Below are positions 48,841-57,217 of a stretch of DNA of 64,000 nt, in pieces; positions within the stretch are counted from its first letter, which is position 1; each line of letters begins with the position of its first letter. The notes under the pieces are model-generated. The model ran no database searches and was not told where the DNA came from. It worked only from the letters and a program-made list of their open reading frames with translations. Origin of the DNA: Pseudoalteromonas sp. A25. Lineage in GTDB: Bacteria; Pseudomonadota; Gammaproteobacteria; Enterobacterales; Alteromonadaceae. The DNA lies in contig NZ_AP021846.1 in the NCBI RefSeq assembly GCF_009176705.1, forward strand, positions 1,148,001 through 1,212,000, read 5' to 3'. A program made the translations under genes and the position numbers.

Positions 48841-51111
48841 GTGTTAGCAACGTTGCGGTCAATTGTTGAATCGGTTTCACAACAAGCGAATCTTGAAGAT
48901 GCACTGACTCAGTTTGTGACCTTAGTGAAGCAAGCTATGAATACGGAATGTTGCTCCATCTATTTTGCTGACTATAGCCAAGATAACTTTGTACTAATGG
49001 CCAGCGATGGTCTAAACCCTCAGGCGATAGGACAGTTTAGAATTGGTTTTACAGAAGGGTTGGTAGGATTAGTTGCCCAAAGAGAAGAACCAATTAACGT
49101 TGCTCATGCACAGTCGCATCCCCGCTTTAAGTTATCTCCAGAAGTAAACGAAGAAGGCTACAATGCATTTTTGTCAGTGCCTGTGGTGCACCAACGCAAA
49201 GTACTAGGCGTTATTGTTGTACAGCAAAAAATGGCACGTGTGTTTAGTCATGATGAAGAGTCATTTCTAATTACGCTCTCTGCCCAGTTGGCCTCGCAAC
49301 TTGCACATGCTGAAATTCAAAGTGTTTTACGACAAGAAGCAAGCGCCCATAGAACATCGGTTCTCAAAGGTGTATCAGGTGCACCGGGTATTGCTTTGGG
49401 CACTGCATTTGTGGTACTCCCTAAGTTAAGCTTTGACAGTGTTGAATCACAAAAATCCGAACATGTAGAGCAACAAAGGCAGTTATTTTTGCACGCTGTT
49501 GCTGCAACAAGACAAGAGTTTCATGTTTTAGCCAATACACTCAGCGACAACATACCTAAAGAGGCGCTAGCAGTTTTTGAGGTATATCAGCAATTGCTTG
49601 ACGCACAGAGTTTGGGGCAGCAAGTTGATGCGCAGTTAAGACTAGGCTGGAATGCAAAGAGCGCTTTGAAGCATGTTATTGAGAGCTTGGTAACTCAGTT
49701 TGATGCGATGACAGATCCCTATATTAAGGAGCGCGCGGTTGATGTAAAAGATATTGGCTTGCGAGTGCTTCATCACTTGGTTAGTACAGAGCATGCTCAA
49801 AAGTCTTATCCTGATAACACCGTTTTAGTAACGCACACACTCACACCAACTATGTTAGCTGAAGTGCCAAAAGACAAATTAAAAGGGGTCGTGAGTGTGC
49901 AAGGTGCGGCAAATTCACATGCTTCTATTTTAACGCGAGCAATGGGGATCCCAGCTATCTGGGGTATTGAAGATATTCCGCTGTTACAGCTTGAGGCAAA
50001 AGAGATTATTTTAGACGGTTACGCTGGACGAGTGTATATCTCTCCTTCAACTGCACTTCGTCATGAATATGAACAAATGCGCAGGCAAGAAAGCTTACTG
50101 CATGATAAATTTGAAGCTGAGCATGCATTGCCTCCAATCACTAGAGATGGAGAGCGTATCAGTCTTTTGCTCAATGCTGGCTTAGACTTAAGTACAGAAT
50201 CTTTAACTGCAAAGTACTGTGATGGGGTTGGCTTATATCGTACCGAAGCTTGGTTTATGCAAAAAGGGCAGTTTCCTTCGCAAAGTGAACAAGAGCAATG
50301 GTATAGAGAAGTATTAACACGTTACCACCCAGAACCGGTTGTTATGCGCACCTTAGATATCGGGGGTGACAAAGTCCTAGATTACTTTGATATCAAAGAA
50401 GAAAATCCGTTTCTAGGGTGGCGTGGTATACGCGTATCGCTAGACCATCCAGAGTTATTTCTTGATCAACTCAAAGCGATGATCAAAGCAAATGCCGGAC
50501 TGGGTAATTTGCGCATTATGTTGCCAATGGTTAGCCACACTGAAGAGGTGGATGAGGCCTTAGCCTTGCTTGAACAGGCGTATTTTGAATTGCAAGAAGA
50601 ATGGGCCGATCAGTTTTTACAAATAGATAAACCAGAGGTGGGGATCATGCTTGAAGTGCCTTCAAGTGTGTTTTTATTACCTGAGTGGTCAAAAAAAGTA
50701 GACTTCTGCTCAGTTGGAAGTAACGATTTGACTCAGTATTTGCTTGCTGTAGATAGGAACAATGCGCAAGTGGCGGAATTATTTGACCCTTACCATCCTA
50801 GCGTACTCCGTGTATTAAATAGCATCGCGAGGAGTTGCCAAGACTATGAGCTGCCATTTAGCTTATGTGGTGAATTAGGAGGCGAGCCAGAAGGTGCTAT
50901 TTTACTTGTGGCAATGGGATATCGACGCCTGAGTATGAATATTTCATCTTTGAGTAAAGTAAAATGGGTACTCAGACGATTACATGTTAGTGACATGGAA
51001 GTGTTATTGGATGAGTGTTTGGCCCAGTCATCGGCAAAACAAGTCCATCGCTTATTACGTAACTTTATGATTGATCATAATTTCAGCGAATTATTCTATC
51101 AATCGAACTAA
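48841..51111 (+). CDS. ptsP: PEP-protein phosphotransferase PtsP (enzyme I-Ntr)
   Basis: 756 residues from a GTG. N-terminal GAF domain (~1-165), then enzyme-I domains with phosphorylated His in GAANSHASILTRAMGIPA and the PEP-binding region including LRTLDIGGDK-type MRTLDIGGDKVLDYF, GWRGIRVSLDHPE, GSNDLTQYLLAVDRNN and catalytic Cys in SLCGELGGEP. Starts the nitrogen PTS chain (NPr, EIIA-Ntr). Confidence 0.96.
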   Translation: MLATLRSIVESVSQQANLEDALTQFVTLVKQAMNTECCSIYFADYSQDNFVLMASDGLNPQAIGQFRIGFTEGLVGLVAQREEPINVAHAQSHPRFKLSPEVNEEGYNAFLSVPVVHQRKVLGVIVVQQKMARVFSHDEESFLITLSAQLASQLAHAEIQSVLRQEASAHRTSVLKGVSGAPGIALGTAFVVLPKLSFDSVESQKSEHVEQQRQLFLHAVAATRQEFHVLANTLSDNIPKEALAVFEVYQQLLDAQSLGQQVDAQLRLGWNAKSALKHVIESLVTQFDAMTDPYIKERAVDVKDIGLRVLHHLVSTEHAQKSYPDNTVLVTHTLTPTMLAEVPKDKLKGVVSVQGAANSHASILTRAMGIPAIWGIEDIPLLQLEAKEIILDGYAGRVYISPSTALRHEYEQMRRQESLLHDKFEAEHALPPITRDGERISLLLNAGLDLSTESLTAKYCDGVGLYRTEAWFMQKGQFPSQSEQEQWYREVLTRYHPEPVVMRTLDIGGDKVLDYFDIKEENPFLGWRGIRVSLDHPELFLDQLKAMIKANAGLGNLRIMLPMVSHTEEVDEALALLEQAYFELQEEWADQFLQIDKPEVGIMLEVPSSVFLLPEWSKKVDFCSVGSNDLTQYLLAVDRNNAQVAELFDPYHPSVLRVLNSIARSCQDYELPFSLCGELGGEPEGAILLVAMGYRRLSMNISSLSKVKWVLRRLHVSDMEVLLDECLAQSSAKQVHRLLRNFMIDHNFSELFYQSN

Positions 51112-51186
51112 CATTAAACGCAAAGATGCACCCACGAGTAGAATGCGTTACCATTACGCGCTTAAAATAATAAGAGATATTGATTT

Positions 51187-51999
51187 ATGAGCGACGTCAT
51201 CTTGCTGATAGTCAGCTGCGCGTTACTTGGCAGTATAGTGGGATTTTTAGCCGGGCTATTAGGTATTGGTGGTGGCCTCGTGATTGTTCCCGTCTTATCA
51301 GCTATTTTAATACACTTTGATGTTGTACCAGAATCTCAAATTGTATTAGTTGCTATCGCGACGTCATTGGCATCTATCTTATTTACTTCAACCTCATCAG
51401 CTTTGGCACACCATAGAAATGGGAACGTACCGTGGGACATTGCGCCATTTGTAATGGGCGGCGTTGCGATTGGAGCCCTAATTAGTGGCTTTTTAGCGGC
51501 GCTACTACCAGAGCCGATGATCCGAAGTATTTTTGCTGTTAGTGTGGTTTTGATAGCAACTAGGATGCTTTATAGCAGTTCAAAAAAAAGTACGGTATCG
51601 TTGCGCCCTTTGCCGAATGGCTTAGTGTTGTCTGCAATCACCACGATGATGGGCGGTTTGTCTGCAATGATAGGTATAGGGGGCGGTGCACTGATTGTTC
51701 CTTTACTGAGTTACTTCTCCTTAGATATCAGAAAAGCAATTGGCTGTGCATCCGCCAGTGGCATTGTCATCGCCTTGTTTGGCTCATTAGGATATATTAC
51801 ATCTGGAAGCGCGCACTATACCCTTGATGAAGGGTTTGCTGGATTCATTTATTTGCCAGCATTATTTGGTATTGTGTTAACTTCTTGGTTTATGGCGCCT
51901 ATTGGCGCTAAGTCGACTCAATTTTTACCAGTTTCGACGATAAAGAAAATTTTCGCGGCGTTACTTTTTGTTATCGCCACTCACATGATCATTAGTTAA
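51187..51999 (+). CDS. TauE/SafE (TSUP) family membrane transporter
   Basis: 270 residues with about eight membrane segments and the duplicated glycine-rich TSUP motif: GFLAGLLGIGGGLVIVPVLS in the N-half and GGLSAMIGIGGGALIVPLLS in the C-half. The family exports sulfite, sulfonates or related anions; the substrate is not evident. Sits between ptsP and lgt (9 bp before lgt) and is probably co-transcribed. Confidence 0.9.
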   Translation: MSDVILLIVSCALLGSIVGFLAGLLGIGGGLVIVPVLSAILIHFDVVPESQIVLVAIATSLASILFTSTSSALAHHRNGNVPWDIAPFVMGGVAIGALISGFLAALLPEPMIRSIFAVSVVLIATRMLYSSSKKSTVSLRPLPNGLVLSAITTMMGGLSAMIGIGGGALIVPLLSYFSLDIRKAIGCASASGIVIALFGSLGYITSGSAHYTLDEGFAGFIYLPALFGIVLTSWFMAPIGAKSTQFLPVSTIKKIFAALLFVIATHMIIS

Positions 52000-52008
52000 G
52001 GGAAGGCG

Positions 52009-52815
52009 ATGGCTTTGCAGTTTCCACAGATTGACCCAGTAATTTTTTCGATAGGGCCATTGAGCGTACGTTGGTACGGAGTGATGTATTTAATTGGCTT
52101 TTTGTTTGCGATGTGGATGGCAAATAGGCAAGCGGAAAAACCTAATGCAGGTTGGACTAAAGAGCAGGTGAGCGACTTGCTGTTTTACAGCATGTTGGGT
52201 GTAATACTGGGTGGTAGAATTGGCTATGTGCTGTTTTATCAGTTTTCATATTTTATCGAAAACCCATTGTATCTATTCAGAATTGACCAAGGCGGTATGT
52301 CATTCCATGGCGGCGCGTTGGGAGTTATCACAGCGATTGTAGTATTTGCTTTGCGCAGTAAAAAATCTATCGTATCAGTGGGTGACTTTGTGGTACCGCT
52401 GGTGCCTGTTGGCTTGATGGCGGGTCGCATTGGTAATTTTATCAATGGTGAACTTTGGGGAAGAACTACGGATGTGCCGTGGGGTTTTGTTTTTCCTACA
52501 GGCGGACCATTGCCAAGACATCCATCGCAGTTATACGAGGCATTTTTTGAAGGGTTGGTGCTTTTTGTTATGTTGGTCGTGTTTGCTAAAAAACCAAGAC
52601 CAGCAGGGAGCGTTGCGGGGTTATTTTTGCTCGGTTATGGTGTTTTTCGTTTTGCGATTGAGTACTTTAGAGAGCCCGATGCGCACATCGGATTGTATGG
52701 TGGTGTGATCTCCCAAGGTCAGATCCTGTCTTTACCTATGGTAATTGCGGGGGCTGCGCTTATGGCGTGGGCATATAAAACACAGCCTGTATTAGAACAA
52801 GTTAAAAGTAAGTAA
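52009..52815 (+). CDS. lgt: Prolipoprotein diacylglyceryl transferase
   Basis: 268 residues, seven membrane spans. Signature [27 protein letters not shown] with the essential His region, and [10 protein letters not shown]. Transfers diacylglycerol to the lipobox Cys of prolipoproteins, the first lipoprotein maturation step. Conserved order lgt-thyA, 10 bp apart. Confidence 0.97.
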   Translation: MALQFPQIDPVIFSIGPLSVRWYGVMYLIGFLFAMWMANRQAEKPNAGWTKEQVSDLLFYSMLGVILGGRIGYVLFYQFSYFIENPLYLFRIDQGGMSFHGGALGVITAIVVFALRSKKSIVSVGDFVVPLVPVGLMAGRIGNFINGELWGRTTDVPWGFVFPTGGPLPRHPSQLYEAFFEGLVLFVMLVVFAKKPRPAGSVAGLFLLGYGVFRFAIEYFREPDAHIGLYGGVISQGQILSLPMVIAGAALMAWAYKTQPVLEQVKSK

Positions 52816-52825
52816 GACGACGGTT

Positions 52826-53659
52826 ATGAAACAATATTTAGATTTAATGCGTCATGTTAAAGAGCATGGTACAAAAAAAGAAGACCGAACAGGCACAGGC
52901 ACATTGAGCGTATTTGGATATCAAATGCGCTTTAACCTACAAGAAGGCTTTCCGTTGGTGACGACTAAAAAATGTCACTTACGCTCAATCATTCACGAAT
53001 TATTGTGGTTTCTTAAAGGTGAAACAAACATCGCTTACCTTCAAGACAATGGGGTGAAAATTTGGGATGAATGGGCGACGGATGAGGGAGAGCTAGGCCC
53101 AGTATATGGAAAACAGTGGCGCTCTTGGACTGGCGAAAATGGCGAAGTAGTAGATCAAATTAAAGTGCTCATAGAGCAAATTAAAACGAACCCTGATTCT
53201 CGTCGACTGATCGTCAGTGCTTGGAACCCCGCGTTGTTGCCTGACACTCAGTACTCTCCGAAAGAAAACGCAGCAATGGGTAAACAAGCTTTACCCCCGT
53301 GTCATACATTGTTTCAGTTTTACATACTCGACGGTAAGTTATCGTGTCAGTTGTACCAGCGTAGTGGCGATATATTTTTGGGTGTGCCATTTAATATCGC
53401 CAGTTATGCTTTGTTGACAATGATGGTAGCGCAAGTGTGTGATTTAGAACCCGGTGATTTTATCCATACGTTTGGAGATGCACATTTGTATTTAAACCAT
53501 TTAGAACAAGTGGATGAGCAACTATCTCGCACACCATTTGCAAAACCTAAAATGAATATTAATCCAAATGTAAAAGACATTTTTTCGTTTACTTATGAAG
53601 ACTTTGAGCTTGAGGGATATCAAGCACACCCACATATCAAAGCGCCAGTGGCTATTTAG
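52826..53659 (+). CDS. thyA: Thymidylate synthase
   Basis: 277 residues (the E. coli enzyme has 264; a short insertion lies around [20 protein letters not shown]). Seen: [29 protein letters not shown], catalytic Cys in [29 protein letters not shown]. Makes dTMP from dUMP with methylenetetrahydrofolate. Partly coupled with lgt. Confidence 0.97.
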   Translation: MKQYLDLMRHVKEHGTKKEDRTGTGTLSVFGYQMRFNLQEGFPLVTTKKCHLRSIIHELLWFLKGETNIAYLQDNGVKIWDEWATDEGELGPVYGKQWRSWTGENGEVVDQIKVLIEQIKTNPDSRRLIVSAWNPALLPDTQYSPKENAAMGKQALPPCHTLFQFYILDGKLSCQLYQRSGDIFLGVPFNIASYALLTMMVAQVCDLEPGDFIHTFGDAHLYLNHLEQVDEQLSRTPFAKPKMNINPNVKDIFSFTYEDFELEGYQAHPHIKAPVAI

Positions 53660-53667
53660 GAGATAAG

Positions 53668-54546
53668 ATGAAAGCCGTTATTCCAGTTGCCGGTTTAGGC
53701 ACTCGCATGTTACCTGCAACAAAAGCAATCCCTAAGGAAATGCTTCCCATTGTAGATAAACCGCTTATTCAATACGTTGTTAATGAAGCCGTTGCGGCCG
53801 GTGTAAAAGAAATCGTTTTGGTGACCCACTCAAGTAAAAACTCGATTGAAAACCATTTTGACACAAGTTTTGAGCTGGAAGCTACTTTAGAGAAACGTGT
53901 AAAGCGCCAATTGCTTGAAGAAGTTCAATCAATTTGTCCTAAAGATGTGACGATTATCCACGTGCGCCAAGGTGAAGCCAAGGGACTTGGACATGCAATT
54001 AATTGTGCAGGTCCAATTATTGGCGATGCGCCATTTGTCGTTATGCTACCTGATGTACTGATCGATGAAGCTGCCAGCGACTTATCAAAAGATAATTTAG
54101 CGCAGATGATCAAGCGCTTTAAAGAGCAAGGTCAGAGCCAAATTATGGTAGAACCAGTGGCGCATGAAGACGTCGATAAGTTTGGGATTGCAGATATTGG
54201 TGACGTAAAGCTTAAAGCGGGTGAAAGTGCAGATTTATACACCTTAGTCGAAAAGCCTGCTGTTGATGAAGCCCCTTCTGATCTTGCTGTTGTTGGTCGC
54301 TACGTGTTAAGCAAAGAGATTTGGCCACTGTTAGCTAAAACGCCGTTAGGTGCGGGTGGCGAAATTCAGCTGACGGACGCTATTGCAATGCTGATGGAGC
54401 AAGAAAAAGTGCAGGCTTACGCAATGAAAGGCAAGAGCCATGATTGTGGTAGCAAGTTAGGCTATTTGCAGGCAAATGTTGAATATGCACTGAGAAGATC
54501 TGAATTTGCAGAGCCGTTAAAAGCACATATGAAGTCGCTGCTATAG
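53668..54546 (+). CDS. galU: UTP-glucose-1-phosphate uridylyltransferase GalU
   Basis: 292 residues. N-terminal nucleotidyltransferase motif [20 protein letters not shown], with [21 protein letters not shown] and [20 protein letters not shown]. Produces UDP-glucose for LPS, capsule and trehalose. Starts 8 bp after thyA with an AGGAG site, so it belongs to the same operon. Followed by a terminator hairpin. Confidence 0.95.
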   Translation: MKAVIPVAGLGTRMLPATKAIPKEMLPIVDKPLIQYVVNEAVAAGVKEIVLVTHSSKNSIENHFDTSFELEATLEKRVKRQLLEEVQSICPKDVTIIHVRQGEAKGLGHAINCAGPIIGDAPFVVMLPDVLIDEAASDLSKDNLAQMIKRFKEQGQSQIMVEPVAHEDVDKFGIADIGDVKLKAGESADLYTLVEKPAVDEAPSDLAVVGRYVLSKEIWPLLAKTPLGAGGEIQLTDAIAMLMEQEKVQAYAMKGKSHDCGSKLGYLQANVEYALRRSEFAEPLKAHMKSLL

Positions 54547-54573
54547 AGTAAGCTGCACTGTTAAAGTAAAACG

Positions 54574-54600
54574 AAAAAGTGTCTTTTATGGCACTTTTTT
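54574..54600 (+). terminator. Terminator after galU
   Basis: AAAAAGTG, 10-nt loop, CACTTTTTT. AT-rich but with a long T-run; it separates the housekeeping operon from the fimbria-like locus. Confidence 0.75.
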
Positions 54601-54632
54601 TGCTTTATTTGATAATGGATTAATATTGATTA

Positions 54633-55199
54633 ATGGAAAAAAGTGCAATGTTAGTTAAAAATATGGCACTGCTCGGCTTGGTTATTTTCACCTCAGCATG
54701 CACTTTATTGAGTGACAAGCCAAGCGATGATAAGCAGCCTGTGTACCACGATGAAATTGAACCCTATATTTCTCAGTGGGAAGAAAGCAAACAAAGCCTA
54801 GAGCGTTTAAAAGTGATGGAGGAGGACTTATCGCTGCTGATAAAACTGGTTGCTTCGCAGGCCGATATTGAAGCGCTGCCAGAGCAGTTACGCAGTGATG
54901 TAGAAAAAGTCACGCATAAGGTTAAACCACAACAGTCAAGTTCCGATATTCAGCCTAAGCCTTTTATTAAGTTACGTACTTTTCTTCAAAGAGAGCTTGC
55001 CACTAGCTACCTTGATAAGTTTATACGTAAGTACCCACAGCTTAACACCGTTTTGTCTTATCAAGTTGAGCACCTATCTAACAACGAGAATGACTATTTT
55101 GTTGTGTTGGCTGGACCATTTAACACGCACAGTGATGCTAAGAAGGTTTGTTTTGTTCTGCATCAAATCAACGAGCGTTGTCAGTTGTTAACTCATTGA
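54633..55199 (+). CDS. Lipoprotein with C-terminal SPOR-like module (paralogue of the gene at 60176)
   Basis: 188 residues (ATG at 54648 is an alternative start). Signal with lipobox-like FTSAC. Middle region has WEESKQSLERLKVMEEDLSLL, which aligns with WQAAKGGVDRLLRIEKEL of the lipoprotein at 60176. The C-terminal ~45 residues look like a SPOR fold (YFVVLAGPFNTHSDAKKVC...) with C173 and C183 spaced C-x9-C. SPOR domains bind denuded peptidoglycan, but here the module is divergent. First gene of the fimbria-like locus, 135 bp before the first pilin-like gene. Function inferred from context only. Confidence 0.72.
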   Translation: MEKSAMLVKNMALLGLVIFTSACTLLSDKPSDDKQPVYHDEIEPYISQWEESKQSLERLKVMEEDLSLLIKLVASQADIEALPEQLRSDVEKVTHKVKPQQSSSDIQPKPFIKLRTFLQRELATSYLDKFIRKYPQLNTVLSYQVEHLSNNENDYFVVLAGPFNTHSDAKKVCFVLHQINERCQLLTH

Positions 55200-55334
55200 A
55201 TAGCAGTGATACTTTTAGTGAGTTAAGATGGAAGAAATAGGTACAAATTCCTTAAGTGATGCGATAAAGTGTCGATATAATTAAGCCGCTATCCAAATTT
55301 GCAGGAAGGCTATTTCACATATAAGGATTTTACT

Positions 55335-55931
55335 ATGAATACAAAGGCGATAATTACCTCAGGAATCGTGTCACTAGTTTTAGTGAGCGCTGGCGCAGTT
55401 GCTGAAACACAGCGATTCAATGCAACGGTGAAAGTGACTAACTCTTTTGAGTTTGATAAAGAAAATGACTTAGTTTTTGGTACTATTCGCGCAAAGGCTG
55501 ATACGGCTGCCGATAAGGTTGCTACGTTAGTTATGCCCGCTAACCCGAATATTGAACCTGAGGCAAAGTCTGATGGCGCAGCCGTTATTGCTATTATGAA
55601 TGGTGATAGCAACCCTGCTAGTTTCAAGATCACAGGCTTGCCAGAGTACGCATCTTTAAATATAACTAACCCTACGGAAACGGACCTTGTACTGCCAGGG
55701 ACTGAATCAACTGCAGCTAAGTTTTTACTGAGTAACTTTACCTACTATGTAACGCAAGGAGCACCTACCGGCGATGTTACGGGCTCTACGATAAAAGCAG
55801 ATGCGCAGGGTAATATTTCGTTCAATCTGGGTGCCACATTAACGACTAGTAGTAATACAGCTGATGGCACAACATCTGACTATACAGACGGTGATTACTC
55901 GGGCACGTTTAGCGTTCAAGTTAACTACTAG
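55335..55931 (+). CDS. DUF4402-like fimbrial subunit candidate 1
   Basis: 198 residues from the ATG at 55335 (the frame opens 12 codons earlier). Signal peptide (MNTKAIITSGIVSLVLVSAG, cleavage after VA). Mature part: RFNATVKVTNSFEFDKENDL, FGTIRAKAD, and a C-terminal GATLTTSSNTADGT ... SGTFSVQVNY. The end motif of a beta-strand with GxY(S/T)GTFxVxVxY is typical of DUF4402 proteins, which have a pilin-like Ig fold and occur with chaperone-usher genes. Likely the major fibre subunit. A start-proximal ribosome site AAGGA is present. Confidence 0.78.
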   Translation: MNTKAIITSGIVSLVLVSAGAVAETQRFNATVKVTNSFEFDKENDLVFGTIRAKADTAADKVATLVMPANPNIEPEAKSDGAAVIAIMNGDSNPASFKITGLPEYASLNITNPTETDLVLPGTESTAAKFLLSNFTYYVTQGAPTGDVTGSTIKADAQGNISFNLGATLTTSSNTADGTTSDYTDGDYSGTFSVQVNY

Positions 55932-55936
55932 GTAAT

Positions 55937-56392
55937 GTGAAAACAGTTCAGATGAAGTGGCTATTGGCTACTTGGCTATCTTGTTGCTCAATGACAGGCT
56001 TTGCTCAAGTTATTGAGCCTTTAAACTTCGGTAGTTTAGTGATCCCTCGTAATAACGAGCACTCTTCTATTACGATATACCCAGATAGCCATATTCAAGT
56101 CAATGGCCTTTATGTTTATGAACGTGGAAACCCTGCGATTATGGTTTTTGACTCATTGTCGCCCGGTACCCAAGTGTTTATCTCAGACAATGTCAGTAAC
56201 GCTCGCCTAACAGGCGGGTCTGATGGGCAATATTTTTTGATAGAAAAATTACACTATCGACAATCACATATAGTTAATCAGCATGGAGAGCTGACGCTTC
56301 TGATCGGTGCCACTTTAAAAACTTCAGCGAATGGCAACCCGTATTTTGATGGCCGTTATACCTCTATTGTTGAAATTAGTTTGGATTACTAA
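55937..56392 (+). CDS. DUF4402-like fimbrial subunit candidate 2 (minor/tip)
   Basis: 151 residues from a GTG five bases after the previous stop. Signal peptide (ends GFAQ). Mature part starts with VIEPLNFGSLVIPRNNEHSS, matching the LxFGxI opening of DUF4402, and ends LLIGATLKTSANGNPYFDGR then YTSIVEISLDY, parallel to subunit 1. Shorter, with fewer strands, so perhaps an adaptor or terminator subunit. Two Cys lie only in the signal region. Confidence 0.72.
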   Translation: MKTVQMKWLLATWLSCCSMTGFAQVIEPLNFGSLVIPRNNEHSSITIYPDSHIQVNGLYVYERGNPAIMVFDSLSPGTQVFISDNVSNARLTGGSDGQYFLIEKLHYRQSHIVNQHGELTLLIGATLKTSANGNPYFDGRYTSIVEISLDY

Positions 56393-56398
56393 TTTAAT

Positions 56399-57202
56399 AT
56401 GAAAAACACATTCATTTCTTGTTTCACACTTACTTCTTTAATTTTACTTGGCGTTTTTTATAGCTTTAATGTGCATGCTAATTTGTTGATTTCGCCAACT
56501 CGAATAGTTTTTGATGAGCGCACCCGCACAGCAAAGGTGTTTATTGTTAATAATTCAAATGAACGAAAAACGTATCGTTTGGACTGGCAAGAAAAAAGAG
56601 CTAAAGCTCAGGGCGGCTACATTGACTTGCCTGAGTTGACTGATTCATCTTTGAGTCCAATGATGAGAATGAGTCCAAGTCAGCTTTCACTAGCCCCAGG
56701 AGAGCGACAAGTCGTTAAGTTGGCTATCAGAAAGCCCAAAGACATGAAAGAGCAAGAGTATCGCTCGCATTTGCGATTTAAGGCATTGCCAAATCAAAAA
56801 GCGTTGTCGCAAAAACAGCTTGGGATCAACATCAATATGATCATGAGTTACTCAATTCCTGTGATGTACCGCGCTAAGCAAACTGCTCCGACAGTTAACA
56901 TTGAGAACGTTGCATTAGAAAAACCTAATACTATCAATATCGATATGAAAAAGCAGGGGAGTTACAGTAGTTTTGGCAAGTTTGAAGCGTGGTTTATTCC
57001 TGATAACGGTGATGAGCCGCAGCGAATAGCGGTGCAATCGAATACCAGCATATATGCAGAGTTAGGCGAAGCACGCGTTGCGCTGACAACCATAGACGAG
57101 TTGAACTTTAAGCAAAAGGGTGTAATCAGAGTCAGTTACGTTGGTCAACAAGAGTACAAAGGACACACTTTTGATGAACATACTGTCGCTGTTAAGTTAT
57201 AG
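56399..57202 (+). CDS. PapD-like periplasmic fimbrial chaperone
   Basis: 267 residues. Signal peptide (ends NVHA). First Ig domain with ISPTRIVFDERTRTAKVFIV, NNSNERKTYRLDWQEKRA and PGERQVVKLAIRKPKD, the G1-strand and A1 regions of fimbrial chaperones; second domain ~150-267. It would cap the two DUF4402 subunits until delivery to the usher. Starts 6 bp after subunit 2. Confidence 0.82.
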   Translation: MKNTFISCFTLTSLILLGVFYSFNVHANLLISPTRIVFDERTRTAKVFIVNNSNERKTYRLDWQEKRAKAQGGYIDLPELTDSSLSPMMRMSPSQLSLAPGERQVVKLAIRKPKDMKEQEYRSHLRFKALPNQKALSQKQLGININMIMSYSIPVMYRAKQTAPTVNIENVALEKPNTINIDMKKQGSYSSFGKFEAWFIPDNGDEPQRIAVQSNTSIYAELGEARVALTTIDELNFKQKGVIRVSYVGQQEYKGHTFDEHTVAVKL

Positions 57203-57217
57203 ACACCGTTAGCAACT